Assembly: GCA_012934845.2 (NCBI GenBank)
Contig: WNNJ02000719.1
Location: forward strand, 1 to 64,000
Source: Pomphorhynchus laevis
Lineage: Eukaryota > Acanthocephala > Palaeacanthocephala > Echinorhynchida > Pomphorhynchidae
Reading direction: 5' to 3'
DNA: 64,000 bases
In this document: positions 34,445 through 44,679 of the stretch, in pieces
How positions within the stretch are numbered: position 1 is the first letter of the stretch
Layout: every line of letters starts with the position of its first letter
Program-made: the position numbers and the translations under genes
Notes under the pieces: model-generated
What the model saw: the letters and a program-made list of their open reading frames with translations, nothing else
Database searches by the model: none
What the model was told of the DNA's origin: nothing

Positions 34445-34730
34445 CAAATCAGCTGAGTCTACGTATTTACTAATTTAAATTAGTAAATCTAATTAGTAAA
34501 TCTAATTTAAATTAGATTTTCTACGTAAATCTAATTTATATAAACGAATAAAATCAGCTAACTGAGTCTACGTATTTAATATAATTAAAAACTAAACAAA
34601 ACATAATAATGCTAAATCAAAATTTAATAATTTATAAAATAAATAATTGCTATAAGATTTTTTATAATTTATATCAAGTTAAAATAAAAAATTGAAATTT
34701 GAAAAGTCATTTTTATGGAGTAACCTTGGA
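34445..34730 (-). mobile_element. PLE 3'-terminal fragment
   Basis: AATCAGCTAACTGAGTCTACG at 34551 is the PLE terminus; the AT-rich words after it match 39983-40140. A partial second terminus (ATCAGCTGAGTCTACGTATTT) lies at 34447. The structured block is not reached. Confidence 0.75.
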
Positions 34731-34742
34731 AATTCTATTTTA

Positions 34743-34891
34743 TCTAAAGACAATGATGCTAATCAGCAGAGAGTACAGTGGATCCAGTATTTCCTTAGAA
34801 AATAAACATCTTTAATTTTGACACTTAATCTTTAAATCCCAATTTTACATATTGTAAGAAGAATAATAGATTCTTCCAGATCAAATAAGTC
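34743..34891. repeat. Duplicated gypsy flank plus first 39 bases of its LTR
   Basis: Matches 37875-38023 at an offset of 3132 bases. From 34853 (TGTAAGAAGAATAATAGATT) it is the start of the LTR found at 37985. The rest of the LTR is missing. Confidence 0.88.
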
Positions 34892-35117
34892 AAAGGTTTC
34901 AAATTGTTAACAAAAAAGGGGTAAGTTTCAAATTCTTTACGAATTCCGGACAATGGTACACATTTCAACTAAAATCTAATTTAAATATAAAATATATATG
35001 ATATTATTATAATATAATATAACAATGAAATTATTTTATATTATTATAAATAGTATTTTATAAAACAACGATTTTAATTCTAATAAACAGTTAATATGAA
35101 AATATAATATATATATT

Positions 35118-35171
35118 CTCCTGCCGCTATTGGGCGCATACCTGGAGGTATACGCCCAATTGCGGCAGGAG
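35118..35171. repeat. 26-bp inverted repeat at the 5' break of the RLE element
   Basis: Left arm 35118-35143, 2-base loop GG, right arm 35146-35171; two mismatches. The right arm encodes the conserved RPIAAGE of the RT, so the left arm is an inverted duplicate of element sequence added at the truncation point. Confidence 0.93.
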
Positions 35172-35525
35172 AATTGTTACAGAGGGTGTGTGCAAAGTGT
35201 ATTTACACGAAGATGCGCGATAAGTTCACTAAAATATTTCAACCACAACAGGTCGGTGTTGCGGTGGCAAATGGCACAGATTTAATAATTCACCAGGTTC
35301 GACAATCGCACGAACAGTTGCACACCTCGGAAATTTGGGTATGGGCGAAAGTGGATGTTTCGAACGCTTTTAATACAGTTGACAGGCAATGCTTTATTTA
35401 TGCAGTCGACATTGAAGCACCTTCTATCGGACCGTGGATCAAATGGTGCTACTCGCAACCATCAAAATTACGATTTGGAGCAGCAAAAAGCCTTACATCG
35501 TCAGCAGGAGTACAACAAGGGGACC
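35146..35525 (+). pseudogene. RLE-type non-LTR retrotransposon, RT N-terminal half
   Basis: Begins GGIRPIAAGELLQRV, the entry motif of RTs of this kind, then VGVAVANGTD, motif A WAKVDVSNAFNTVDR, and SSAGVQQGD, the first half of motif B. A one-base deletion at about 35522 shifts the frame inside motif B; the next piece starts PLGPFLFALAIQ. 5' truncated: no DNA-binding fingers remain. Sequence is less AT-rich than the flanks. Confidence 0.9.
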
Positions 35526-36021
35526 TCTGGGCCCATTCCTTTTCGCACTGGCAATCCAACCGATTATTCGGAAAGTCGACTCGGTTACAAGTATCGGTTT
35601 TAACAAGTGGTATTTAGACGATGGAATAATTGGAGGTGAACCCAAGGCAGTTGCTATCACATTAAACATGATTGCAAATGAGCTGGAAAAAATCGGACTA
35701 TCAATGAATTGGCAAAAAACCGAATTAATAGGCCACACAGAAGCAATTATCTCAACGCAGACAAAATGGACTCACTCTCCATATACCAAGTCTGACGGCA
35801 ATTTTACTCTTTTGGGATGTCCAATTTGTTCGCAAGAGTTTGTAGAAGCATATCTCATAAATAGTTGCTTGCCAAACCTATTAAATGACACAGAGCTTGT
35901 CGCGTCGCTTCCGAACGCTCATGTGGCTTACCTGCTATTGCGCCACTGTGCTTCCGCTCAACGAATATCATTCCTAATGAGGAATGTAGATCCAGCAAGC
36001 ACCGAACTTTTCTGTAAGTAG
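35520..36021 (+). pseudogene. RLE-type retrotransposon, RT C-terminal half
   Basis: In the shifted frame: PLGPFLFALAIQPI (motif B), WYLDDGIIGG (motif C, catalytic DD), LEKIGLSMNWQKTELI (motif D), FTLLGCPI (E). It ends in a premature TAG at 36019 after TELFCK; the frame goes on unchanged beyond it. Confidence 0.9.
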
Positions 36022-36237
36022 TTTGATAATGCTGTGATACGGGCGATGAAAATCATCGCTTCAATACAACTGTCAGCGCGAACACGATCTCAAGTTGAGC
36101 TCCCACTAAAAATGGGCGGTCTGGGCCTTAGGAGTACAAACAAACACAGAGCGGTAGCCTTTGCAGCAAGCGTCAGCACAGTGGCCGAGTTTGTGAACCA
36201 GGATCCAAATACATTTCCGGGCTTTGGACGCGAATGA
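36022..36237 (+). pseudogene. RLE-type retrotransposon, thumb/linker
   Basis: Same frame as the preceding piece past the stop: FDNAVIRAMKIIASIQLS, then VELPLKMGGLGLRS, a conserved step after the RT thumb in this group. A frameshift at about 36215-36230 passes reading to the next piece. Confidence 0.85.
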
Positions 36238-37801
36238 AATACTTGCGCTACACGGAGCAGAAGTGGAACAACAGGCTTCATCCACAAGACAACATCAAAT
36301 ATCGTTTAAAATCGACTCAGAGAAGCGGAAAAATCTATTAGACACAGGAGATGATCGGACAAGGGCCAGACTAATAGCGGTATCACAGCCACATGCGAAC
36401 GCATGGTTACAATGCGCCCCAAATCGAAGTCTCGGCCTAGCTCTTACCGAGCAAGAATTTACAATTCTTATAAGAATGTGGTTAGGCCTGCAAATTGCTC
36501 CAAGTGACTACCGTTGTAGTCAATGTTTTCGAAACGCAGATGCTGAGGGCTTCCATGCACTAACTTGCAACTACAATGGTTTTCCAAGAATGCGTCATAA
36601 TGGAATTCGTGACGTCGTTCTCCAGTCGGCACAATCAGCAGGAATGCATGTGGGTTGCGAGGTTCGCAACCTTGTCCAAAATCTTCAAGAACGGCCAACC
36701 GATATTCTCATCTACGGGGATCCTTCAGATGCTATAGACTTCGCGGTAACACATCCACTACAGAAATCTTTTCTTCGCCAGTCAGCTTATGTACGTGGTT
36801 ACGCAGCTGCGCAGTACGCATCATCGGTCAAAGATAGAAAGTACCGTGCTAAAATGATTGAGGCGGGATATAACTTCATACCTGCAGTCTTGGAGTGTTA
36901 CGGCGGCTGGAATATGGAAGGGGAGAAAATCATCAGACGAATCGCCCGATACTTAGCAATTCGATCATCTATACCATACAACATCGCATCTGCACGGCTC
37001 TTTCAACGAATATCAATAGCACTCATGAGAGGAAATTCAAAAGCTATATTATCTAGCATTGATATGTTAAACCGACCGTATTACGAGATTGCTAACCCCA
37101 TAATGGAGAATCCCACACAAAGAATGAACCCCTTCCAGGCATTTGATCTGGCAGTTGACTCTCTTCCATCGTCAATTGATCAGTCCGCTCCTGGATACAT
37201 TGAATTTAACAATACAAATGAAGTAACTGTCACGCTAGCTAATATACCAGGATCCAGTGTCGATACGTCAGCTTTTACAGGAACTCATAAATTGTGTTCC
37301 TACAGAGATTGTGTACTTATAGAAGAAAACGGAAAATTCACACTAAAAGTATTGAGCTCTGCAATCACAGTAAAGCCCCAAAGTCTTTCAAGCAAAATTA
37401 AGCCACATTTTGACACCTTTCTGCAACAATGTGACAATTCATCGAATAATAACGACGCTGATGATCCTGAATCTTTACCTATAAACTCACAGCCAGAAAC
37501 CGAAATTTGTAAACAGACCGTCGGTTATATGACACATGACGTACATACATTATCTGATTCTGAATTAACTGACAGTTTATTGAACGCAAATAGTGATAAT
37601 CATGAATCGGACGGAAGTTTTAATTATGAAACAGAATTATTAACTGACTTTTGTGAAACAGATCAAATAATCACGCCCACTATAAAGAAACAGATGATAC
37701 CGGAAAAAGGCCGGCTAGTTGTCAGTGGATCGGTTGATTCAGATATTCTAGATGATCAGGCGCTATCTGAAAGTAGTGATAACGAAGAGGAGGAAGTCTA
37801 A
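36215..37801 (+). pseudogene. RLE-type retrotransposon, zinc motif, restriction-like endonuclease and acidic tail
   Basis: Open for 525 codons from the ATG at 36224. The putative zinc motif CSQC...FHALTC starts at residue 98. It is followed by MRHNGIRDVV and the nuclease core with RPTD (Asp 160) and IDFAV (Asp 172), the pattern of PD-(D/E)xK restriction-like endonucleases of R2/NeSL/CRE/R4-type elements; KYRAKMIEAG and FIPAVLECYGGW follow, where the family usually has a KxxKY and a G-W turn. The nuclease would nick the target for priming. Residues 300 to 525 form an unusual long tail rich in Asp, Glu, Ser and Asn, ending SESSDNEEEEV, with no domain I know. This last piece is intact, although the gene as a whole is broken twice upstream. 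Confidence 0.88.
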
Positions 37802-37984
37802 CGCTATCGATTATGGACATTATACGAAGAGGTTAACTATTTCTTTGACCATAAAAATTCTAGAGTTTATCTAATTAAAAAGACAATAATGTCAATCAGC
37901 AATAGTACAGTGGATCCAGTATTTTCTTAGAAAATAAACATCTTTAATTTTGACACTTAATCTTCAAATCCCAATTTTACATAA

Positions 37985-38105
37985 TGTAAGAAGAATAATA
38001 GATTCTTCCAGATCAAATAAGTCATTTTTGTATTATCGGGCAAATGTATAGAAGAATGTTTTTGTAAATAAAACATTTTTCTCTATCTGGTCTTTCGTTA
38101 TTACA
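37985..38105 (+). repeat. 5' LTR of gypsy-type element (121 bp)
   Basis: Starts TGTAAGAAGAATAATAGATT and ends GTTATTACA (TG..CA). Matches 41532-41644 in the same orientation, about 3.5 kb away, with substitutions and small indels. Contains an AATAAA at 38067. Very short for an LTR. Confidence 0.8.
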
Positions 38106-38152
38106 AGCTTTATCGACATAAGAACAATATAAATAAAGGTCCAAAAAATACG

Positions 38153-38467
38153 ATGGTGGGTCGGATGTCGGAGAATGTCTGCGTAAATGATATTTTGTTG
38201 TGCAAACTCAATGCGTTAAGGAGCCAGCGAAAATTGTCCCACTTTTTCTCACATCTGACGATTTTGTTGTTTGAAATAGCTTCACCGACAACGAGAAAAA
38301 AAAACTACCAAACTACGAAGGGACACCTACTGCAGGCATTTGTGGAGAGCAATTTCGGAGCGCTCAAGCTTTTGATGACAACTAAGTTCGATGGTATGAT
38401 AACACCTACTGAGCATATGACTAAATTTTTCGATCAAGTTGCTATTAGGGAAACTCAGTTATATTGA
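38153..38467 (+). pseudogene. gypsy-type gag fragment
   Basis: A 104-codon frame 48 bases after the 5' LTR, ending HMTKFFDQVAIRETQLY. The position and basic, helical sequence suit gag, but no domain is clear by eye. Beyond the stop at 38465 the sequence reads on in other frames, and 38690-38740 gives RVTCYDCEEVLHI, a CCHC zinc knuckle missing its last Cys. So the gag frame is broken. Confidence 0.6.
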
Positions 38468-38814
38468 ATCGTGCGTATATGGCCTGCCAAACTACCTTCA
38501 ATTTGGTAGTACATGCACTACCAAATTTTATCAAAATGACAAAAGAAGTGTTAATATCCACGGAACGCGTACATTTAACGTCGTATATTAAAAGAGCCGC
38601 TGTATCTGGTTAACTCTAAGAGGAAAATAAAGACAATATCGCTGCTGCGGGACAACGGAGGAAACTGTGGAAGTTAAATAATTGAGGACGAGTTACGTGT
38701 TACGATTGCGAGGAAGTCTTGCATATATTGCTGCGTTCTATCAAAAAGACGAGAGGCGGGGAGTTTGAAATAATTCGCCTCAGACTCCCGTTTGATGAAC
38801 GTTGAGAAAGGATT

Positions 38815-39137
38815 GTACACCTTAATATTATATTCAACGGAAAACCATCACGAGCTTTATTGGATAGTATGTGTACAACAACGATAATATCTAGATCGCT
38901 GGTTGCATCAATCCTTCACCATAAACGAATGGTCGACGTAATCACAATGGACGGTTACGGATGGACATTTCAAGTGAAAGAAGTGTCTGTAGACGTCGGT
39001 AAAAAGGTATCTAGTGACGAGTATTTAGTAGCCAATACACTCTTGGAAAACAACGACGCATTGCTTGGGCTCGATATTATCAAGCGAATTTGGTGGTGGC
39101 ATCACTATAACAAACGCGGTAGATTTCTGATAGAATA
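38815..39137 (+). pseudogene. gypsy-type aspartic protease
   Basis: Reads HLNIIFNGKPSRALLDSMCTTTIISRSLVA: the retropepsin active site, where the expected DSG is DSM, so the glycine is mutated. The second half has the typical ALLGLDIIKR near residue 75 from the ATG at 38860. The protease would cut the gag-pol polyprotein; this copy should be inactive. It ends with a stop at 39136. Confidence 0.85.
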
Positions 39138-39179
39138 ATGAGACGGCAGCAGTCTCAAGCAATAACAATATTCTCAAAA

Positions 39180-39710
39180 TCCGAAAATCTGCAGTTAACT
39201 ATGTTGAGCTAAGCGATCCAGATTTTATCGAGCGATTTGAAGATGTTATGCGTGGAATATGTGTGTACCGGAGCAGAGTCAATTTTAGGTAAGCGTAACT
39301 TTGAAGATAATAAATACCATCATGATTACGTTTTGGGAATACGAGAAGAAATAAAACTCGCAACATGTCATTATTTTGACTAAGTGATAATAACCAATGA
39401 TCTGATCGATCCTGTTGAAGTATTTAGTCATCTTCAGCAATGCGGATTATAAGTAAAAGAACCAAAACCCTCACAAAATGCGTGCGTTCTTGGATAAAAA
39501 ATCGACGTGCAAAACTGGAGATTCATGTGAAAACTAAACGCCGATGTATTCGATTGGAATGCAATAAAAACAAAGCAGGACTTATTATCCTTGTGTGGAG
39601 TACTAGTAGGACACTATTCGGTTTGCAGGTGGTTGAGAATTTAAACGAGTTTCGCAAAAAGGCAAAAGAGTGGGAGCGATTGAAACCACCATATAAGTCA
39701 TAAACTTGAA
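39180..39710 (+). pseudogene. gypsy-type reverse transcriptase remnants
   Basis: After the protease, VELSDPDFIERFED resembles the linker before RT in this group. Then YFD followed by a stop and VIITNDL (39370-39400) is motif C, the second Asp being lost to the stop. HLQQCGL and later LLSLCGVLVGHYSV, FAKRQKSG, ISHKLEQTIRDIK are the palm end and the tether region. Most of the RT (fingers, motifs A and B) has been deleted. Frames switch several times. Confidence 0.8.
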
Positions 39711-39744
39711 CAAACGATTCGCGATATTAAAGAAAGAAGAACAA

Positions 39745-39982
39745 CAAGCGATTCTTTAGGCAGTGCGTGGAATGTTTCTCTCGAATATAATTCCAACGCA
39801 ATTTGTGTGACGCAAGCTCAATAGAAATAGGAGCGTGCTTAGAAATCAGGAATACTATCATTGAGGACACGTTATTGTTACGGAAAAAGTACAATGCACA
39901 TCATATTAACGTATCCGAGTTGGAAGACGCGATCAAGGGCATTAATATCGCGCTTGCATGGGTTAAACATATAACAATGAAT
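39745..39982 (+). pseudogene. gypsy-type RNase H, first half
   Basis: Plus frame: CDASSIEIGACLEIRNT (first catalytic Asp), then INVSELEDAIKGINIALAWVKHITMN with the catalytic Glu. Degrades the RNA of the RNA-DNA hybrid. The coding is cut exactly after this by a PLE insertion; it resumes with DSANVAFS (third catalytic Asp) at 40341. Confidence 0.87.
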
Positions 39983-40337
39983 CAAATCAGCTAACTGAGT
40001 ATATGTATTTAATATAATTATAAAATAAACAAAACATAATAATGCTAAATCAAAATTTAATAATTAAATAATAAAATAAATAATTGTTTTTAGATTTTCT
40101 ATAATTTAAATCAAGTTAAAATAAAAAATTGAAATTTAAAATAAACGTCATTTTTATGAATTGACTAATAAATAACAGACGTTGTATCAGAATAAGAATT
40201 AGAGGTCATCAGGAGGAACTGCTATGCTATCAGGTTTCGGCCCCTAACTCCTCTACCCAACATAGCAGCGGGGCCAAATACATGCTAATGATGTATTTCC
40301 TCTGATAAAACTATCTAGTATCTTATTGATACTATAT
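39983..40337 (-). mobile_element. 5'-truncated PLE insertion inside the gypsy RNase H
   Basis: Element terminus AATCAGCTAACTGAGT starts at 39985. The fragment holds only 3'UTR: AT-rich words, AACAGACG and the structured block. It ends before TTGATTCGGC, where the RNase H frame resumes. No clear target duplication. Confidence 0.88.
40200..40300 (-). ncRNA. PLE 3'UTR structured block, best-conserved copy
   Basis: On the plus strand the arms lie at CTGCTATG 40219-40226, GGCCCC 40239-40244, CATAGCAG 40261-40268 and GGGGCC 40270-40275, in the interleaved order a-b-a'-b'. Immediately after is a hairpin AAATACAT (40276-40283), 7-base loop, ATGTATTT (40291-40298). Such an order can form a pseudoknot; the element strand is minus. 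The words CTGATGA and GAAAC of a hammerhead core are present but in an order no standard hammerhead has. Being a functional RNA is inference. Confidence 0.45.
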
Positions 40338-40340
40338 ATT

Positions 40341-41455
40341 GATTCGGCAAATGTTGCATTTTCGATCTGCCATTGCAAAAAAGTCTACGCGTTTACAGAT
40401 TGAGCTTCTCACTGATCAAAAACCGGTTATCGCTGATTACGGCCTTTCATGATGAATGACAACTTATTACAAAAGTCCAGCATGTTAAGGATAGAAAAAG
40501 CAAGACAGATAAGCTCACTCGTGTTCCTAAATCGTGTGTTGATGCAAATAGGCTCATACAGATAAGCGCAGCAATATATCAGGCCGATTCTGGTCGAATA
40601 AACGTTCTTAAGAAGCATAATGAAAGAGATCATTGGGGAGCTGGTAGAACCCTATATTTGACAAGGCGTGTGTATCTGATTACAACTTTACCATCGCGGA
40701 GGCTGATAGTGTAATAAAAATTTGCAAACAATGTCAGTCGACTGATCTGAGTCCTTGCGAGTAATTTCCCCGTAGGTAAGCTGGATGTGGATACTGTTTG
40801 GAACGAGGTAGCTGGGAACGTAATTTATTATGAAGGGACGTGATATATATCACTTATTGATTGTGGACCGAATAGATGCGCGATTTGGAAACCTATCAAA
40901 AGCGAGGTCGTCGCGGATGTCGTTACTGCAATTGAGATGTTCTTCTTCAATAAAGATTGGCAAAATGAAGTATTAGTCGACAATTGTAGAATTATTAGAC
41001 GACAATCTACCGCCGTGTCAATTACACAAGAGGCAATAGGATAGCCAAGCGGTCGCATCACACCTTCAATCGAATCGAGGCCTGATCGGGAATACCAATT
41101 CAGAAGTTTGTACTGGTATAATTCTACGGCAGATTACCGTAAGCAAAGCACGATATCGCCTGCCAATATTGTATATTCATTCAAGCGCGGCCTAGAGTCA
41201 GTTGATCAATGAAACTATGATATATACCGTGGTAAATGAAGTGTCAGAGATAAAATGTATGTGAAGTCGACCAACGCAGATGTACAAAAATATGAAACAC
41301 CGGATCGAGTTGGATGGGCTACATCAGCATTATTCTAGTATACGATCGTGATTTAATTCGGCAATCGACTATACCGGAAACAGTGAGCAAACATTGAACA
41401 CACTTCAGGTAACCCTGGATACAATTTTTGATAGCTTAGAGAAAGTTAATCAGTC
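40341..41455 (+). pseudogene. gypsy-type RNase H end and integrase
   Basis: IDSANVAFSICH ends the RNase H. The integrase follows in pieces: zinc-binding region with HWGAGRTLYLTRRV and CKQCQSTDL (HHCC type), then HLLIDCGPNRCAIWKPIKSE, VLVDNCRI (core strands with two of the expected acidic residues), NRIAKRSHHTFNRIEA and FRSLYWYNS. The wording is close to gypsy-type integrases I associate with nematodes and flatworms. Stops and at least five frameshifts break it. The enzyme would insert the cDNA into the genome. Confidence 0.85.
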
Positions 41456-41531
41456 ATAAAAAGGCATATTCGAACTCTCAAACCTCCTTCATGGTTAGAT
41501 GGCTATGATTAATCTAGAGATTATGTGAGCG

Positions 41532-41644
41532 TGTAAGAAGAATAACATTAGATTCTTCCTTATCAAATATGTCGTATTTGTATTATCGGATAAATGTATA
41601 AACAAACGCTTGATCTCTGTTTTGTCTTATTTATTAAAAATACA
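41532..41644 (+). repeat. 3' LTR of gypsy-type element (113 bp)
   Basis: TGTAAGAAGAATAACATTAG to AAAAATACA, matching the 5' LTR at 37985. The flanks CATAA and TTTAT do not form a target duplication. Confidence 0.75.
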
Positions 41645-41803
41645 TTTATCTTTATAATTGTAAATATATCTATCTATCATATTAAAATAATATAATAAGT
41701 ATTTTATATGATATTAAGTAATATTTTTATTACGAAGATTTTGATTAGAATGACGATGTAGTATAATAATTTTGTATCATAGATGATACATGTCATATGA
41801 AAT

Positions 41804-41828
41804 AAGGAACATATGGTATATGTTCCTT
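41804..41828. repeat. 11-bp palindrome at the PLE truncation point
   Basis: AAGGAACATAT, loop GGT, ATATGTTCCTT. PLE sequence (AACATAGCAGTTC) begins just beyond the right arm. Confidence 0.85.
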
Positions 41829-42056
41829 CCAACATAGCAGTTCATTCTGATGACCTGTATTCGTTATTTGTATACGTCGTATAGTAATATTAGTCAATTT
41901 ACAAAATTTGCTTGTTATTTTAAATTTTAATTATAAATTTTATTGTTAAATAAATATTAATTGAATAAAATCTTATATAATTATTTATTATTTATAATTA
42001 TTTATATTTATTTATATATATTATAAAATATGTAGACTCAGTTATCTGATCGGATT
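41829..42056 (+). mobile_element. 5'-truncated PLE fragment, 3'UTR only
   Basis: Starts at the CATAGCAG arm of the structured block, has CTGATGACCTG and the AT-rich tail, and ends at GTAGACTCAGTTATCTGAT, the family terminus. Confidence 0.82.
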
Positions 42057-42061
42057 TATTA

Positions 42062-42165
42062 AGAAAAATTTTCATCTTTGGATCATGTGATTAAATGCAA
42101 AGATCTTTCAAAAATGAGATTCCTTGGGTATTGATCGTTTGTCGGTTTGAACAAGTCATCCAAAG
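42062..42165. repeat. Direct repeat, copy 1 (partner 42890-42995)
   Basis: TTTTCATCTTTGGATCAT to ATCGTTTG-CG-TTTGAACAA-TCATCCAAAGA; matched with few differences 829 bases downstream. A second matching word, GACAATGACGATGTA, precedes both copies (41750, 42828). Confidence 0.88.
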
Positions 42166-42889
42166 AACATGACATCAATTGCGGTTTTATCTCACCTTCG
42201 ACCATGTTCTGAGCTCATAATCAACACCTTTAATCTACCTAATATTTTCCTCTGTTGTCGAAATCAGGAGATCTATATTAGTAAGTTGGCTTATTTAGAT
42301 CCTAACATATATAACACTCCGGCATACACACAGTCCAAGTGTAAGTATCTGATCTCGATCAAACGTCATATGATTTAGAGTGTATCCTTAGATGAATACC
42401 ATTACAAATATTGTGCAATCAACATATCGACTCATGAAAGATCGGAAATTTGCCCTTGCATACTATGCAAACAATGTGTTCATCGCTTCTTCGTGTTTTT
42501 GAATGCCTACGTTTGTCATGCTTTTCTCGTTCCGGTATTGATTTAATGATCAGAGTATCCAGCTGACTGTATTAAGATTGATAATTGTATCATCAGAAAA
42601 TAAAACCGTTTAAATAATTGTTGAAGAGAAGCTCGGACAAGCTACATCACACTCGATTTTTGCACGTTTTGTGACTGTTAAGACCACTCAAGATTAAGCC
42701 TGTGAATTTTGTATATTGTATTTTGTTGATCTGAGCTGAAAGACTCAAAGAGTGTAATAATAAACCTCTTCATAATTATTTAAATAATAAAATGATTATT
42801 AAACTTCAAATTTTAGTTAGAAGACAATGACGATGTACAATAGTAATTCTGTATCATTGATGAGGGTTAACATGATTGTATGTATTTTG
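42166..42889. other. Between the two 829-bp repeats; no gene recognised
   Basis: A 69-codon plus frame begins at 42169 (MTSIAVLSHLRPCSE), of unknown origin. Sequence to 42560 is somewhat less AT-rich and may be an old coding relic, but shows no family signature. Confidence 0.35.
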
Positions 42890-42995
42890 TTCAGAAACAT
42901 TTTCATCTTTGGATCATTTGATTAGATGCAAAGATCTTTCAAAAATGAGACTCATTGGATATTGATCGTTTGTCGATTTGAACAAATCATCCAAA
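42890..42995. repeat. Direct repeat, copy 2 (partner 42062-42165)
   Basis: See the partner. Confidence 0.88.
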
Positions 42996-42999
42996 GAGA

Positions 43000-44400
43000 T
43001 AAATCAGAAAATTCTTTTAAACATAAATCAAAAAACAGAAATTGCACCGAACAATTCATCTTCCAAGACATTTGAAACTTGTATACTAAATAATTTGTAT
43101 TCTTAAAATTGTTATTTAAAACTTCCTCCATACGAAAGGTATTTAAATTCAAACTTTTTATTATTATTTAAAATATAAATGAATATAATTGTGTTACTGA
43201 TACAAGTACAAAACAAGAATTAATTTAAAATTTAATTGAAACTTAATTTAAAAATTAATTAAAGATTAAATAATTAATGAAATCATTTATTAATATAAAA
43301 TTGCTCATATTATTATATTTTATATAAAACTATTATAATGTACAAATATGTAATGAAGATATCGAATTAACAATAGTTTGCTAATTTGCTTAATATTTGA
43401 AATCTAAAAATAACACAATAAAATTGTATTCAAATGTAATTTACAATCCAACGAAATTAAATTGTATTGTGCAAAAGAATGTTATTGCAGCTAACTTACT
43501 CAACGTCATTTGCCGTAATAGTGCCATTCTGATTTCCGATAAAGTTAAGTTTTGCATTACGTAATGGAGGATTAGAAAGTATTGAACGCACAAGCAGGAG
43601 TTTGAAAAGTAGATGAATATTCATTTAATCTTAAAGAATAAAATGTAGGAATTCAACGAAATGCAGAAACTGTTTGAATATCACATCATTGTATAATTTA
43701 CAAGAATTAAAAATGGTAAAAATCACAAAAGTAAGATAATCCGCAAAGTTTAATCACATTCGCTTGTGAAGATGCAATGAGAAACAAATGCTTTGTGCTC
43801 ACATTTAGTTGCGATTAAATCGAATAAATACCTTTAAATACCTTTTTAACCAGACACTAAACTGTGTAGTAAGCACATAGCCTATCTAGTACCTAATACA
43901 AAACATCATCCCTTTTCCCAAGATTGAATTATATAGCTAACTCTATTTGGTCATTTGAATTAGAACTACATTTATTTAGCCTTAAAGGAAAATTTTTGTA
44001 AAATATGCTTTAAAAATTTTGCTGTTGATATTTTAAATTTCAACAGCTGCTGTCATCTTCAGCTGAAAAAATGAGCTTTAGATCATCTTCAAGTAATGGC
44101 GAGAGCTCACACACTCAAACCATTACTGAAAGTAATTACATCAGTTGATTACAGTAAATTACATCAGTAAATTACATCAGTTGATTTAAACAATTTAGAT
44201 TATATGTGGAATAACAAATCTGTTTACTTAAAAAATTGTTTACTTATAAACTACTTTACATTAATCTACTTTAAAAGTATCTTGATTAAAAATATCTTGA
44301 TTTTTTGCTTTGGTGTCGAAAGTTACTTTCCTTATTGAGTTTTGGTCTAATTTTCGATACGAGAAAGATAAACTATTCTTGCTGAGGTTTCAACTGATTA
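43000..44400. other. No gene seen
   Basis: AT-rich; no coding or RNA gene recognised. Confidence 0.5.
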
Positions 44401-44416
44401 CATGAAAGTTGTAAGT

Positions 44417-44445
44417 CACTACTTTCATTATTCATGAAAGTAGTG
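44417..44445. repeat. 12-bp palindrome
   Basis: CACTACTTTCAT, 5-base loop TATTC, ATGAAAGTAGTG. A related direct word (GAAAGTTGGATATGAGAG) follows at 44498 and recurs at 48056. Confidence 0.85.
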
Positions 44446-44679
44446 CTAGTTTGTGAATCCCCGAAAGAATTTTAAGGAAGAATTTTATATTCATGAAAGT
44501 TGGATATGAGAGATTAGAAAAGGAAAATAAATTTAAGTTAAATTACCGTAAATATGCAAAATTTATTGGTAGTCAATAAATACGGCGTTGGTATAAACTA
44601 CTTTACATTAATCTAAAAAATTAATTGCCCGTTGTAAGTTCAGTCTAAGTCAACTAAACTATGTGGCGACACCGAAAAA

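Noticed and set aside
40200-40300. Hammerhead ribozyme in the PLE 3'UTR
   Set aside because: CTGATGA and CGAAAC are present in the element-sense strand but GAAA precedes CTGATGA and no stem II/III arrangement fits, so I do not call it.
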